Assembly: GCA_001931875.2 (NCBI GenBank)
Contig: MSJH02000629.1
Span: 186,001 to 250,000, forward strand
Direction: 5' to 3'
Source of the DNA: Byssochlamys sp. IMV 00236
Lineage: Eukaryota; Ascomycota; Eurotiomycetes; Eurotiales; Thermoascaceae
Length of the DNA: 64,000 nucleotides
Below are positions 44,497 to 55,138 of the stretch, piece by piece. The position numbers and the translations under genes were made by a program. Numbering within the stretch: the first letter of the stretch is position 1; every line of letters starts with the position of its first letter. Below the pieces are notes generated by a model. It was not told the DNA's origin, did no database searches, and was given only the letters and a program-made list of their open reading frames with translations.

Positions 44497-47084
44497 TTAC
44501 TGCCAAAACCGATTCTGTTCGAAAAACGGCCTTCCGTAATAATCTCCGTCAAGGCTCTGGAAGATCAAATTCGAATTCTGATTCTGGTTTTGTCCCTGCA
44601 TCAGATCCTCCCAGTACGTCCAGTCCATGTCGTCATTGTTGTTCATTGGTAGCCCGACTTCAGTGGCAGCAGCAGCAGCAGATCGTTCATTCTGGAAGTC
44701 CAGAAAGGTGCTGCCGCCCGTGCTGTTCAATGGGTGGTCGGTACGTTGAAGAGGACGGTGTGGTGGGTTTTGTATGATTGCTGGAATGGACATTGTGTTT
44801 TCCGGGGGTAGGATGTCGGTGTGTGGTGTCTGATTGTTGTTATTATTATTATTGTTGGTGGTGTTGTTGCTGCTGCTGGTGGTGCTATTACTATGATGAG
44901 AATCGAGTTGAGTGTTGTTAGAGTACGAGAGAAGTTGAGTGATAAAATTTGGATCCACAGGTCCAGTGTCTGAGGCATCATGCTGTCGTTGACGGACGAG
45001 TTCTGCTTTTCTGGCTTCCCATGCAGAAAGGGTCAGCTCACGGAGAGCGGAATAAAGGCTGTTTTCACGATCAGTGATCAACTCCGGGTGCTCTTCGAAG
45101 AGGATCTCGACTTGCTCCCAAGCGTTCGAGACGATATCTCCTGTAGTTCGACGACGGAGGTCACTGAGTGCATAAATAAAGGCGTCGAGTTGTCCTTTAG
45201 CGTTTCCATGCCAGGGAAAGTATTCTAGGAATTGGATCCTGCGGAGTTGAGTGTCCAACTGAAGAAGCTTAACGCTCATAGCAAACAACATGTCGTTCTC
45301 CTCCCGTGACAACGACGCCTGGCCGTCAGGATACTGGCGTGGGTGGTGTGAGAGGAATCGCAGTCGAGATATTGCCAACCCCGCCATGGTCATGGTAATT
45401 AAATGCAGTGGGATTCGCGGGTCACAATATCGCAAGTACTTTCGGTTGAACAAGTCTTCGAGCTCGTTGAGGATCTTATCCTTGACGGCCATTGGAAGCG
45501 CTGGAGTTGCTAGTACCTGCGGCCGTCCCTTGAGCGGAGCGGCTGTTGGCGAGTGCCGTAGAAAGAGTGCGGCGTCGTATTTCATCAGACAGTAGATCAT
45601 CTCAGTTGGCCCCGAGTGTTCGATTGGCAGGGAGCTCATCTCAGGATACAAGTCAGAGTCGTTGACATTAAGAGGTAGTCTGACATCATCATCGTCGGCA
45701 TCCGTCAGGTCTGCTCCAAGCGGCCGCGAGGCACGCAATTGCATGGAGCATGATGAGTGTAACCCGACAGCACGCGACGCGCGAAGATCTAAGAATGCAA
45801 TCTGCCACCAGAGGCGGAGTCGCATCTCAGATTCAAAAGGAGTTATGCCAGGACCCGGCTGGACCTGGGTCAGATTGAGTCGCTGTCCTATTCTCAGGGC
45901 AACGCCAGCAAGGATGAATAAGGAGTTCGATTTATGCGTTGCAAACTTTGTGAAGTCAGAATATTTATCAAGACAAGATTACTGTAGCATGTAGCAATAC
46001 ATGTGACGATCGGCCTGGGAAATATGTATCAGACTTACCAAGAACAGAACAAATGCCTGAAGGGTCGTCAAACTCGATGACGAAATGAAATCAGCTGCAA
46101 TCAGTGCCTTCTGTGCTGCTGTACAATACCTCGAGACAAGCACCGACTTGTCCTCGCCAAACAAGTTTTCGCACTCGGACTGTTTTAGGCCATGGGCAGC
46201 AAAGTAGTAAATCACGAACATCAAAGCCTCCAGCTCCTTCGGTATATTCTGGATGTCATCGCTTGCTTCCAGAATCTGCTGCTGGACCGTGGGAGCATGA
46301 ATGACTTTGGTCAGAGGATGGATCTGATTCAGAAATATCTGCCATAGACGAAATATGTTCGAAGGCCGTGGATGAGCAGATGCCAGGTCAATGCCTGGCG
46401 GAACCGATCCCAACAAAAGGAAATTCCCGTCCGGAGACGGTTCAGCTGGACCGACCCGGTTGGGGGATATGGTCTCTGGAGGAGGTGAGGCTTTGGCAAG
46501 CCGATCTTGGGAAGGGTTACGAAGCTGCAAAAAGGATTGTAAAAATCAGTGAATGGATTTATATGGAACACATTTAACATTCCTCGTACCTCGTCGCTCA
46601 GATAGACCCAGAGATTGCTGAAGACTCATCAGCACTGTTAACCTGTCGAATAAGAATCAAGGCCAGCATACCTCTCCTTCTCAGCAGACTTGCTCTTCTG
46701 CCCTGTTGCCACTTGGTTAGAAGTAGCAGGCACTTGACGTGCTGCTCTCGACTCAACACCGTAATGAATCCAGCCATCATTGGTGCTCGTATCGATGTTG
46801 TTCTTCTTCAACAGGTCTTCATACCGCCTCAAGCGGGCGTAGACATCCTCTTCGACATGTTTCCTCTTGTGTCTCCGCGAAGGAGCCGGGGAGGAAAAAA
46901 CGCATTGGACTTGAGCCTTAGTGCATGCAGAACAGGGATGGTGCTTGTCACATTTCACTTTTCGTCTGGAACAGAGGACACAAGAATGCCTCTGCCTCCT
47001 CTCGCTCTGAGCGGAGGACGGGGACACAGCGGCCGTGTCGCTGCCAGAAATGGGATCTGGGCGATCTTCAGAGCCTGTTGCCAT
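44497..47084 (-). CDS. Zn2Cys6 transcription factor with fungal-specific domain
   Basis: Four exons on minus: 47084-46672, 46617-46590 (28 nt), 46524-46039 and 45945-44497, giving 791 aa. All phases close; joins read EKESNLWVYLSDELRNP and AFVLFLFATHKSNSLFILAGVALRIG. The third intron (93 nt) uses GTAAGT and CTGAC before an AAG acceptor, so that boundary is slightly less certain. The zinc cluster CX2CX6CX5CX2CX6C spans 35-61, followed by a basic stretch (RRHKRKH) and a leucine-rich linker (YARLRRYEDLLKK). The central domain has the MRLRLWWQIAFLD pattern of the fungal-specific transcription factor domain. The C-terminal part is Asn-rich with a (N)n run encoded by TTATTATT-type repeats near 44840-44856. 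It converges with the ABC transporter, but a regulatory link is not shown. Confidence 0.88.
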
Positions 47085-47757
47085 TTGCTGATTTAGAAGA
47101 ATATGAAGATTATTACATCACTGGTCTGTCTGATGTAGTAGCAGATAGAAGATGGCCAAACAGGCTCTTGAGGTTGTCCAAAAAAAGGCGGGTGTGGAAG
47201 CTTCAGCTATATTTGGCCGTTAGACTATTCGACAGTCACAATCCAGCTCCTTTCTATGACGGTCGAATCGGCATGATAGTATCCAGAGCGTCTGCCACGA
47301 GACCTAATTGTCTTCTTGCCTGTGATACTGTTGCAATTCTCGCTAGGCTGATGCTGCCATGATGGATTGTGGTTGGTCTTGGCGACCGTCCATTTTGGGT
47401 TGTCAACCGCTGCCAACCAGTTCGTGATCATCTCGTAGGCCTAAGACATTATTGTCCTGCTACAAACTTCTAGTGGTATACTGAGACTACTTGCTTATCG
47501 CGGTCTGGAATATGCTTCTACACTCCCCACGCAAAGAAAGAGGAGACTCCAATATGACAGTATATAATGGGGACTCGATACCCATTCCATTCGCCTAACT
47601 GTACAAGTCACCGTCAATGAGACGGTAAAAGGATGTCCGCTATCAGTTCCAATGACCCAAAACGCCATCATGAAACGGTATAATAAATAAAGGAAAAAGG
47701 CTTGAGAACCCTCGACCGGCAAGGAACAGGAAGCAGATAAAGAGTAACAGATGCATA
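47085..47757. other. Intergenic
   Basis: 673 bp between the start of the zinc-cluster gene and the stop of the kinase gene, both on minus. Probably promoter plus 3' UTR. No coding region supported. Confidence 0.5.
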
Positions 47758-49168
47758 TCAGTGAGAGGAACTGCCAATCTCTTCATCATCAGGCAGGGTC
47801 TGGATGACATTCTTGAGCATCTGGATGAGCTCGTCAACGTCAGGGCGCTCTGCTGGTTCAACCTGCAGACACTTCCTGACGATTTCCTTCACAGGCTCGC
47901 TAATAGTCGGCTCGTTGTCGTTCGATGCACCATTCTGCGCAACACCCGCCTTTCCTTTGCCCTTGGCAGCACCGGCTTTTTCATCAGGGAACCGCCAATC
48001 TCCACCAAGGACACACATGCTCAGACTGCCGCCAGTCTCTTCGCTGCGCGCTTCAAAGGGACTCTTGCCAACGAGACAGGCATACAAAGTGCAGCCCAGC
48101 GACCAAATATCCACCTTTGTATCTATTATCGAGCCGGTCTTGACATCAAACAGTTCTGGAGCTCTGTAAGGCATAGTGCTGTGCTCCGCAGCAGTATCCT
48201 GAACGGCTAATGCGAGGGACCGGGACGTGATCGCGATGGGACTGGGTGCCAGAGATCCGAGGTCCATCAGGATAGGGGTGCGACCATCGTCATCGATCAT
48301 GATGTTTCCTAAAATAACCAGTTAGTATTCCATGAGCAAGTGGGTGTAGATGCCTGAGCTGACCTGGTTTGATATCCCGATGCGCATATGGGCGGAAATC
48401 ACCCTCTTGGACGCCTTCCTGACTCCTTGTCACTTCATCGTCCATCAAAGGTTCCTCCTCATCCTCCTCGGGTTCTGCTTCCATGCGACGAGTAGGTCGT
48501 CGCTTAGGTTTCCCAGCCTTGACAGCAGTATCTTCATCTGCGTCCTCCCCTTCTTTTCTGATTGCCTTGGCTTTGCGGGTGGTCGGTGCGTTGCGGTTCA
48601 CGCGGTACTGATGCATGGCCTTGAGAGCTTTCGCAACTCCGAGCATCAACTGCATGAGCCTCTTCTCCGGAAACCGTGTGTGGTTGACGAGGTTCGCATT
48701 AATAGCATCTTGGAGATTCCCTCGCTGGTAGTACGGAAGAACGATGTAGACCGTCTTGCCAGAGTCTCCTCCGTCGGCTCGGAATTTGGACGCGGATTCC
48801 GTCACCACGGCATGGTCGATGGAGTGGATGATAGTTCGAGTGCCGGTGAAGAGACTGTAGGCTTCGACTTCCTTCAGAGCTTGCGACACGGATTCCTGAC
48901 CGAAGGGACACCGGATCTTCTTGAGGGCGAACAATTCTGACGTAGACTTGTCTTGAACGAGATAGACATATGAGAAGCCGCCCTGATCAAAGCAATTGTA
49001 TTAGATGCATTCTGCACGGTTGTGCCATGGGTGCGACAATGGTCTTACTTCGCCTAGTAACCGTAACAGCTTGAAGCTGCGATTGTTAATCTTGAGCTGC
49101 GGAGAGTTCGGAAAGCAACACATGCAATCCGTAAAGGTATAAAGGAGATCGAAAAAGTACTGCGCCAT
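47758..49168 (-). CDS. env7: Env7/STK16-type vacuolar membrane protein kinase (NAK family)
   Basis: Three exons on minus: 49168-49049, 48982-48364 and 48308-47758, giving 429 aa; introns have a GTAAGA or GTCAGC donor, and the second has CTAAC. The join of exons 1 and 2 restores the glycine loop LLGEGGFSYVYLV. The N-terminus carries a Cys cluster (DCMCCF, residues 14-19) typical of palmitoylation in this family. Lysine 61 is in FALKKI, the catalytic loop is HRDIKPGN (aspartate ~243) and the metal motif is DLG rather than DFG, as in STK16/Env7. A charged ~70-residue insert (about 168-238) separates helix E from the catalytic loop. In yeast Env7 sits on the vacuole and restrains fusion. Gene starts at the ATG giving the Cys cluster; an upstream in-frame ATG would add 43 residues. 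Confidence 0.9.
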
Positions 49169-49930
49169 CCTGCCTGTATGAGGTCGGGCAGACAGAGCCG
49201 TGTACTGGTGTTCGTGTTGGTATGATGGGCCAGGTGTCCGGTCGCAGCGTACGCGGAGAGATCTCGAGGCTCGAGCTTCACACGCCCGGACCAGCAATCA
49301 GGAGAGCCTGCTTTGGAATTTACGACAGGAGAATAATATCACTCCGTAGAGCAGACTGTACAGTACAATGTGGATATAGGAGAAGGGGCGCATTGACGGA
49401 GGACCATCGATCTGGGATAAGATATTAATATTCTTCTTCTTGACTCGTAACCGCGACTCAGTGGAGACGTGGCGGTTCGTCTTTTCTTAGACTTCCAGGC
49501 ACGCTCCATGGTTCATCCCGCGCCCGCTCAATGTTTACTTGCTCTACTATGCCCAGCAACCCCTCTCCTTATTCAAACTACTCGAGTACTTGAGCTCTCC
49601 AGTGCGCCGTATCACGATCCTGAGATTGCTTTGATCCTCTAGCAGCCAACCTTTGGCCCGACAGTCCGGTACAGTTCTGCCCCAAGCGGGCCTCGAGGCT
49701 ACGAACGCCCCAGAAACCAGGCCAGCACTAACTAAAGCTGAAAGCTGTGGCCCGAAGAAGATCCTATGTTCTCCGACAACACAGCATCGCAGCGCTGTCA
49801 CTCCAGTCCAGTTTATTCATTCTCACCAAGCGAGGAGTTTGCTGTCACTGTCCCTCGAGTTGCCTGTCACGGTTCTGAGCTACAAAACTACACGGACACA
49901 CAAGGCCCTGACCAGGTCTGAGTCGTCAAC
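49169..49930. promoter_or_regulatory. Divergent promoter region of kinase and CLIP-170 genes
   Basis: 762 bp between divergent start codons. A 163-codon plus-strand frame that overlaps the CLIP start is out of frame with it and is judged spurious. No specific site is claimed. Confidence 0.4.
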
Positions 49931-51985
49931 ATGGCCGACATCCAGGTCGGGGACCTGGTCAACGTGCCAGGAGGAATGTACGGGACAGTACGGTTTATTG
50001 GTACCGTCGCTGGCAAACCAGGTCGCTTTGCTGGAGTCGAGCTCGCCGCCGAACATGCGAGCAGAGGTAAGAATAACGGAGATGTCGACGGACGAACCTA
50101 CTTCAAAACATCTATTCCAGGCTCTGGGATTTTCGTCCCGATAAACAACAACAAATATGTCACGAAGCGCCTCGTCAGCACTCCGCCAACGCCCGTGAGA
50201 TCGCCCGTGAAGTCTCCTATCAAGTCCTCAACGATGAACTTCAGCAAGTCTGTCGGTCCTAGCCCTGCTGTGCCTAAACCCAGGATGCGACGCCCTTCTC
50301 TACATCGTCCGGAGTCTCCTCGTGGAGCACCTCCGTCGAAACTGAACTTGGCGGGATTACGAACCCCGTCCGCTCAGATGAGGACATTACCTACAAACGG
50401 TTTCTCCAGATCGCCGATGAAGACACCCTCACGCCTGTCAGACAGACCGCCGTCCCGAGTGAGTGTAGAGGATGACACTCCAACGTCCGTCCGAACAAGC
50501 GATCCCCTCCGGTTGCAAGCGGGAGGAGCTGCACAGGCAGAGCTGCAGGAATTGAGAGACAAGGTTCAACAACTCGAAGCACGACTCAAGGATCGCGACA
50601 AGCAATTGGAGGATCAAGCAGCTACGCTAGCCGAGTTCCAGAAGAGCATCACGGAGCTGGAGGGATCAGATGCTCTCTCTATCAGGGCTCAATTGCGCGA
50701 GAAGAATGAGAAGATTGCCCAGTTGACAGCGGAATTCGACAGCCACCGGGCCGATTTCAGGAGCACTCTAGATACGCTGGAGATAGCTGCATCGGAGACG
50801 GAAAGAGTCTACGAGAGAAGACTGGATGAACTGATGCAACAGAACAGAGAACTACAAGACCGCGGCGAAGATGTGGAGACCGTCGCGAGGCAGCTGAAGC
50901 AGCTGGAAGAATTGGTGTCGGAGCTCGAGGAGGGTCTCGAGGACGCTCGACGAGGAGAAGCCGAAGCCCGGGCAGAGGTCGAGTTCCTGCGCGGCGAAGT
51001 AGAGAGGACCAAGCTGGAATTGAAGCAGGAGCGTGAGAAGGCCGTAGCCGCTCTGAAGGATGTGGAGTCGTCTTCAGATAGCCAACGGCACGTCAAAGAA
51101 CTGGATCAGAAAGAGGACGAAATCCGCGGGCTCAAAGCAATCATCCACTCATTGAGCAGGGGAGAAGCGAACCCGGCCGTGTTGCGCCAGGACGGGGCGT
51201 CGGGGGCAGACCATGAGTCCCAAAACCCAGAGAAGGTTGCTCAACTAGAGGAGCGTGTCCAGCAACTTGAGGGTATCACAGAGCTCAAGGACAACCTAAT
51301 TGAGGAGCTGGAGCGTCAACTCGAACAGATGCATCTGAACGACACTGCTCCAGGCCGTAACCGCAGCGCAACTGTTAGTAAACGAACCAGTGCCGGAAAT
51401 GGAACCAATCCAAATGTACCTCACGGTCCTCACCACGCTCACCAGCGCTCTGACCGCACTGTGGTTCCCAACGAGTGGAACGATGGCAAGGATGACACTG
51501 CCCAGCGTCCGGCGCTTGTCCGTGGCCGTAGTGACGATATGCCGCGGAGACTCGACACGATGCATGAAGTTGACAACCAATCTTCTGATGCGGGTTCTTC
51601 TGCAGCCTGGTGCGAGATCTGCGAGATGAGCGGCCACGACATTCTCACCTGTACAAACATGTTTGGCAATGCCAATGGAAAGACGCAGAATGCCGCTGCC
51701 ATGCCTGTAACTCCTGAGCCTGATATGCCTCACGTGGGTGGCCCAGTCACCCAAATTGGTCTCAGCGGAGGTGGTCTCAACATCCGTAAGAACCTTGCGA
51801 GCAGCCCGAGTTCTCAGCGCACTGGCCGGGACGCGGTCCTTGAAGGCCTCAAGGGGATCGGCGGTCTTACATCTTCTATGTCTCCCGTCGCCGGAAAGGA
51901 ATCTGGCGTGGTTGATGAGAGCAAATGGTGCGCGCTCTGCGAACGTGACGGCCATGAAAGTATCGATTGCCCATTTGAGGATTAA
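49931..51985 (+). CDS. clipA: CLIP-170 family microtubule plus-end protein (ClipA/Tip1/Bik1)
   Basis: Single exon, 684 aa. Residues ~3-72 are a CAP-Gly domain (VGDLVNVPGGMYGTVRFIG, GRFAGVEL, and GKNNG where many members have GKNDG). A basic Ser/Pro-rich linker (about 80-190) follows, typical for microtubule contact. A long coiled coil runs from ~195 to ~470 with heptads such as LQELRDKVQQLEARL and LEELVSELEEGLEDA. Two zinc knuckles of pattern CX2CX4HX4C lie near the end: C561-containing CEICEMSGHDILTC and the C-terminal CALCERDGHESIDC ending the protein. Proteins of this kind track growing microtubule ends and link to dynein and cell polarity in hyphae. The architecture matches the A. nidulans ClipA type in size and order. 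Confidence 0.93.
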   Translation: MADIQVGDLVNVPGGMYGTVRFIGTVAGKPGRFAGVELAAEHASRGKNNGDVDGRTYFKTSIPGSGIFVPINNNKYVTKRLVSTPPTPVRSPVKSPIKSSTMNFSKSVGPSPAVPKPRMRRPSLHRPESPRGAPPSKLNLAGLRTPSAQMRTLPTNGFSRSPMKTPSRLSDRPPSRVSVEDDTPTSVRTSDPLRLQAGGAAQAELQELRDKVQQLEARLKDRDKQLEDQAATLAEFQKSITELEGSDALSIRAQLREKNEKIAQLTAEFDSHRADFRSTLDTLEIAASETERVYERRLDELMQQNRELQDRGEDVETVARQLKQLEELVSELEEGLEDARRGEAEARAEVEFLRGEVERTKLELKQEREKAVAALKDVESSSDSQRHVKELDQKEDEIRGLKAIIHSLSRGEANPAVLRQDGASGADHESQNPEKVAQLEERVQQLEGITELKDNLIEELERQLEQMHLNDTAPGRNRSATVSKRTSAGNGTNPNVPHGPHHAHQRSDRTVVPNEWNDGKDDTAQRPALVRGRSDDMPRRLDTMHEVDNQSSDAGSSAAWCEICEMSGHDILTCTNMFGNANGKTQNAAAMPVTPEPDMPHVGGPVTQIGLSGGGLNIRKNLASSPSSQRTGRDAVLEGLKGIGGLTSSMSPVAGKESGVVDESKWCALCERDGHESIDCPFED

Positions 51986-52887
51986 TCGAGCATTTACCCA
52001 GTGTTCATGTGAGAAGGACAATATAAATGTATATCCTTTCCTTTCTTTCTGCATGCAGCTTTGACAGCACAGAAGCGTTTCGTAAACCGGTGTTGTGCTT
52101 ATCACTTCATTTCTTGAATGATAATGATGATGATGGCTGCTTATTCAATCATGTACTATCTCTTCTTTGGTTCGATACCTCATTCATTTTTTCCCCCATC
52201 CTTGCCTTCAAAATCCACTTCTATTCGATTCTCACATGTCCTGTAACTTAACTGCCCCCTTCTCTTTCATCATCCATTCTGGTGGGTTACTGGATTTATT
52301 CGTATCTTGATACCCTCACACTTTCTTTACTCAATGCTTGCCCATTGCCTTCTTTTACTCTGATTCTATTCCCGGAAACGCAATGTGGAATGCGTGCCTT
52401 TCTGAGTTCCCTCGCTGATGACACATTCGGGCATCGATTCAATAGCCTCACTGGAGGGTATGTTATAGTTGATAATAATGTAAGATATAATTCATTTCGC
52501 TGAAGTTTGGAGTCGTGCTTGCTCTTGTTCTTGCCCAGGTACTCTGGATATTGGTCTTGAAGTTCTTATGTATTATCTCGAAATGGAACGTGGTGGGGTT
52601 GGATAGGCTGTGCATCAGGATTATTGAGTCATGCATTGTGCATTCTATGTCTGATTGGACATTGTGTAGACATTGCAATCTACAAGGGTTATTTATGGTA
52701 CTTTGTATTTATGACCACAAGGTACTCATGAGGACATCCATCATAAGCGACTGAAGCGAGACGGGTATTATATATTTTCTATTTCTACACTACATCGGCA
52801 TCACCCCGCATACTAACTACCACCTATAATGGAACAATCCAGTGGTGTTTGCCCCTGGAATTATACATAAACAGCACCCTTTCTCTC
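51986..52887. other. Intergenic, converging 3' ends
   Basis: About 0.9 kb of T-rich DNA on plus between the CLIP-170 and 3-HAO stop codons; no gene supported. Confidence 0.5.
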
Positions 52888-53595
52888 TTACTCCGGGAAT
52901 CGCGGTGGCTGCACGACTTCTCCCTCTGCGTACTTGGTCGATGCCACCGTTCCGCAGTTCTTACACGTTCGCTTGCCCTCATCTGCGCCAAACTCTTCCA
53001 CAACTTCCTTGACCTGCGTGCCCAGATCGGTGCACACGAAGCGCTTCTCCCATACGATCTCTCCACACTTCCGACAATACCATCGCATAATGTCCACGGC
53101 ATCCTTAGGTCGTGGCATCTCCAAGACCACGCCCACGGTATCTTTAAATCGGATGGGGGAGTGCGGGGTATTGGCTGGGAGCAGGAACAGGGAGCCCTCC
53201 TGGATGGGAACATCCTGGAACGTGGGTGGATTAGTGGATGTGTCGACGGTCTTGAGAAGCATCGATCCTCGATGCTGATAGAAGAACTCCGGGGTGGTGT
53301 TAATGTGGTAGTCTGTTCGCGCGTTGGGGCCGCCGACAATCATGACGGTGTAGCCGGCTGTGGCCGGGGAGGACGGGTGGTAGACGCAGTAGTTATTTAC
53401 TGGAGGTTGAAGGAGATGAGAATTGGCTTCGAGCCTGTAACACCATACTCATTAGTCTCGACTTGCATGATTTGTTGAATAGCTACGCAGGTTGCAGGTT
53501 GCCATGGGAGTAATGCGGGGGAGGGGCAAAGTTGGTACTGATGTACTGTACGAGCATCCATACCATTTTGGAATGTTCAAGGCTGGAGGAAGCAT
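52888..53595 (-). CDS. bna1: 3-hydroxyanthranilate 3,4-dioxygenase
   Basis: Two exons on minus, 53595-53564 and 53434-52888, with a 129 nt intron (GTATGG donor, CAG acceptor), giving 192 aa that begins [27 protein letters not shown]. The cupin core shows the expected metal ligands: His in DYHINTTPEFF, Glu in the same motif, and the second His in NTPHSPIRF. The C-terminus has two CxxC pairs (CRKCGE and CKNCG), the rubredoxin-like site found in fungal members. The enzyme opens the ring of 3-hydroxyanthranilate with O2, in the kynurenine route to quinolinate and NAD. Size fits the family. Rcl1 follows divergently 331 bp away. Confidence 0.94.
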
Positions 53596-53926
53596 TATGA
53601 CTGCTGTTATATTGCTTGAATCAGTCGGGTAAGTCGACTAATAGTAGGATAGTATGCAGAAGATGCCCTGCAGCGAAAGAAAAGCGCAATAGTGAATAAT
53701 AATAATCCGCGGATGCGATTTGGATAGGCGGCGGGGTTACTGCGGAGTTAACTGGCGATGCCAAGAAAAGATCGCGGCGGTCGGTTCGGAAAAACATTTC
53801 TTCGTCAATTTTTCAAATCCGCAGGCTTTCTTCGGCGGTAGGCAGAGCTCGAATACAGTTCAGTTCAACTGCATATTTCGGTTGGGTATCACTTCATTTC
53901 TAAACTAGCCATCTAACCGGGAGAAG

Positions 53927-55138
53927 ATGGCAACCCCTCAGCCTCCGGTGCGCTTTACGACGCACAGGAACCTGGTGTACCGTTTGGTTCTGGCGACATT
54001 GACCGGACGTGCCGTTCATATCTCGCAGATTCGACCATCATCTGCTTCCAACCCTGGTCTGGCGCCTCATGAAATCTCTTTTCTGCGTCTACTGGAAGCC
54101 GTCACCAATGGCTCCCAAATGGAAATTTCCTACACCGGTACAATCGTCGTCTACAAACCGGGTTTGATCACAGGAAGCGCACAAGGCTCGGGTGCCATCA
54201 ATGGTGTGATTAGGCATGAAATTCCTGCCAACTGCTCGCGTGGAGTTAGCTATTTCTTGCTGCCATTATGTCTGCTCGCTCCATTCTCGAAAGCTCCGGT
54301 CAATGTTCTCTTCACCGGCCCTGGTGTTATCACTTCCAGCACCCCGACCGGTGATATGTCTGTGGACAGCGTCAGAACCGCTGTTCTCCCTCTCTTTAAC
54401 CAGTTTGGAATTTTCAACAATATCGAACTGCGCGTTCTCAAACGTTCTAATCCTGGACCCAACGGAAGAGGTGGTGGTGGAGAGGTGCAGCTGGTCTTTG
54501 GCCACCAGGTCCGCCTTCCGAAGACTCTGCACTTGCTGAACCCGGGAAGGATAAAGAGAATCCGTGGTGTCGCATACTCGACTGGAGTGGCTGGTTCCAA
54601 CAATTCCAGAATGATCGAGACCGCAAGAGGAGTCCTTAACCAACTGGTTCCCGACACCTATATCTTCTCTGACGTATCTTCTGCGCCGCTGATGTCGGCT
54701 CCTGAGAAGAACAACCCCTCAGCCAAGAAGAAGACAGGTCTTGGATTTGGTCTCTCCCTTGTTGCTGAATCCTCCACGGGCTGTCTATTTTCCGCCGACC
54801 TGGCGTCGCCTCCATCCGGCGGTACTCCTCCCGAAGATATCGGAAAGCAGTGTGCATACCAGTTGCTCGAAACTATCTCGAAAGGAGGATGTGTGCCTCC
54901 TGCATCAGCCCCTATAATGGTGACGCTCATGGCCATGGGATCAGAAGATGTTGGTCGTCTGCAGCTAGGAAGAGAGGTCATTGCGGATGAGAACCTGATA
55001 CAGTTAGCAAGGGACCTGACCAAGTTCGGTGCTCCTGGCTGGGGTATCCGGGATGCGTCTGGAGAGAATGAGAATGGAGATGTTGTGATAAGTGTTGTTG
55101 GTCGGGGTATTGGCAATGTTGGTAGAAAGATTGCCTGA
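53927..55138 (+). CDS. rcl1: Rcl1, RNA 3'-phosphate cyclase-like ribosome biogenesis protein
   Basis: Single exon, 403 aa. The family pattern is clear: FTTHRNLVYRLVLATLTGR at the start, HEISFLRLLEAVTNGS, then YTGTIVVYKPGLITGS, a central RGVSYFLLPLCLLAPF, DSVRTAVLPLFNQFGI and GLGFGLSLVAESSTGC. Rcl1 is a nucleolar protein of the SSU processome needed for early 18S rRNA processing; unlike true cyclases it has lost enzymatic cyclase activity. The short Gly-rich loop at 182-186 (RGGGGEV) and an acidic C-terminal part are unremarkable. Start codon at 53927 follows a short leader. Divergent from bna1. Confidence 0.93.
   Translation: MATPQPPVRFTTHRNLVYRLVLATLTGRAVHISQIRPSSASNPGLAPHEISFLRLLEAVTNGSQMEISYTGTIVVYKPGLITGSAQGSGAINGVIRHEIPANCSRGVSYFLLPLCLLAPFSKAPVNVLFTGPGVITSSTPTGDMSVDSVRTAVLPLFNQFGIFNNIELRVLKRSNPGPNGRGGGGEVQLVFGHQVRLPKTLHLLNPGRIKRIRGVAYSTGVAGSNNSRMIETARGVLNQLVPDTYIFSDVSSAPLMSAPEKNNPSAKKKTGLGFGLSLVAESSTGCLFSADLASPPSGGTPPEDIGKQCAYQLLETISKGGCVPPASAPIMVTLMAMGSEDVGRLQLGREVIADENLIQLARDLTKFGAPGWGIRDASGENENGDVVISVVGRGIGNVGRKIA

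Noticed and set aside
49653..50144. 163-codon frame overlapping the CLIP-170 start
   Set aside because: Out of frame with the CAP-Gly domain; ATG at 49931 gives the expected N-terminus.
52849..53478. 209-codon plus-strand frame over the 3-HAO gene
   Set aside because: Antisense to a well-supported enzyme with intact metal ligands; it even crosses the intron.
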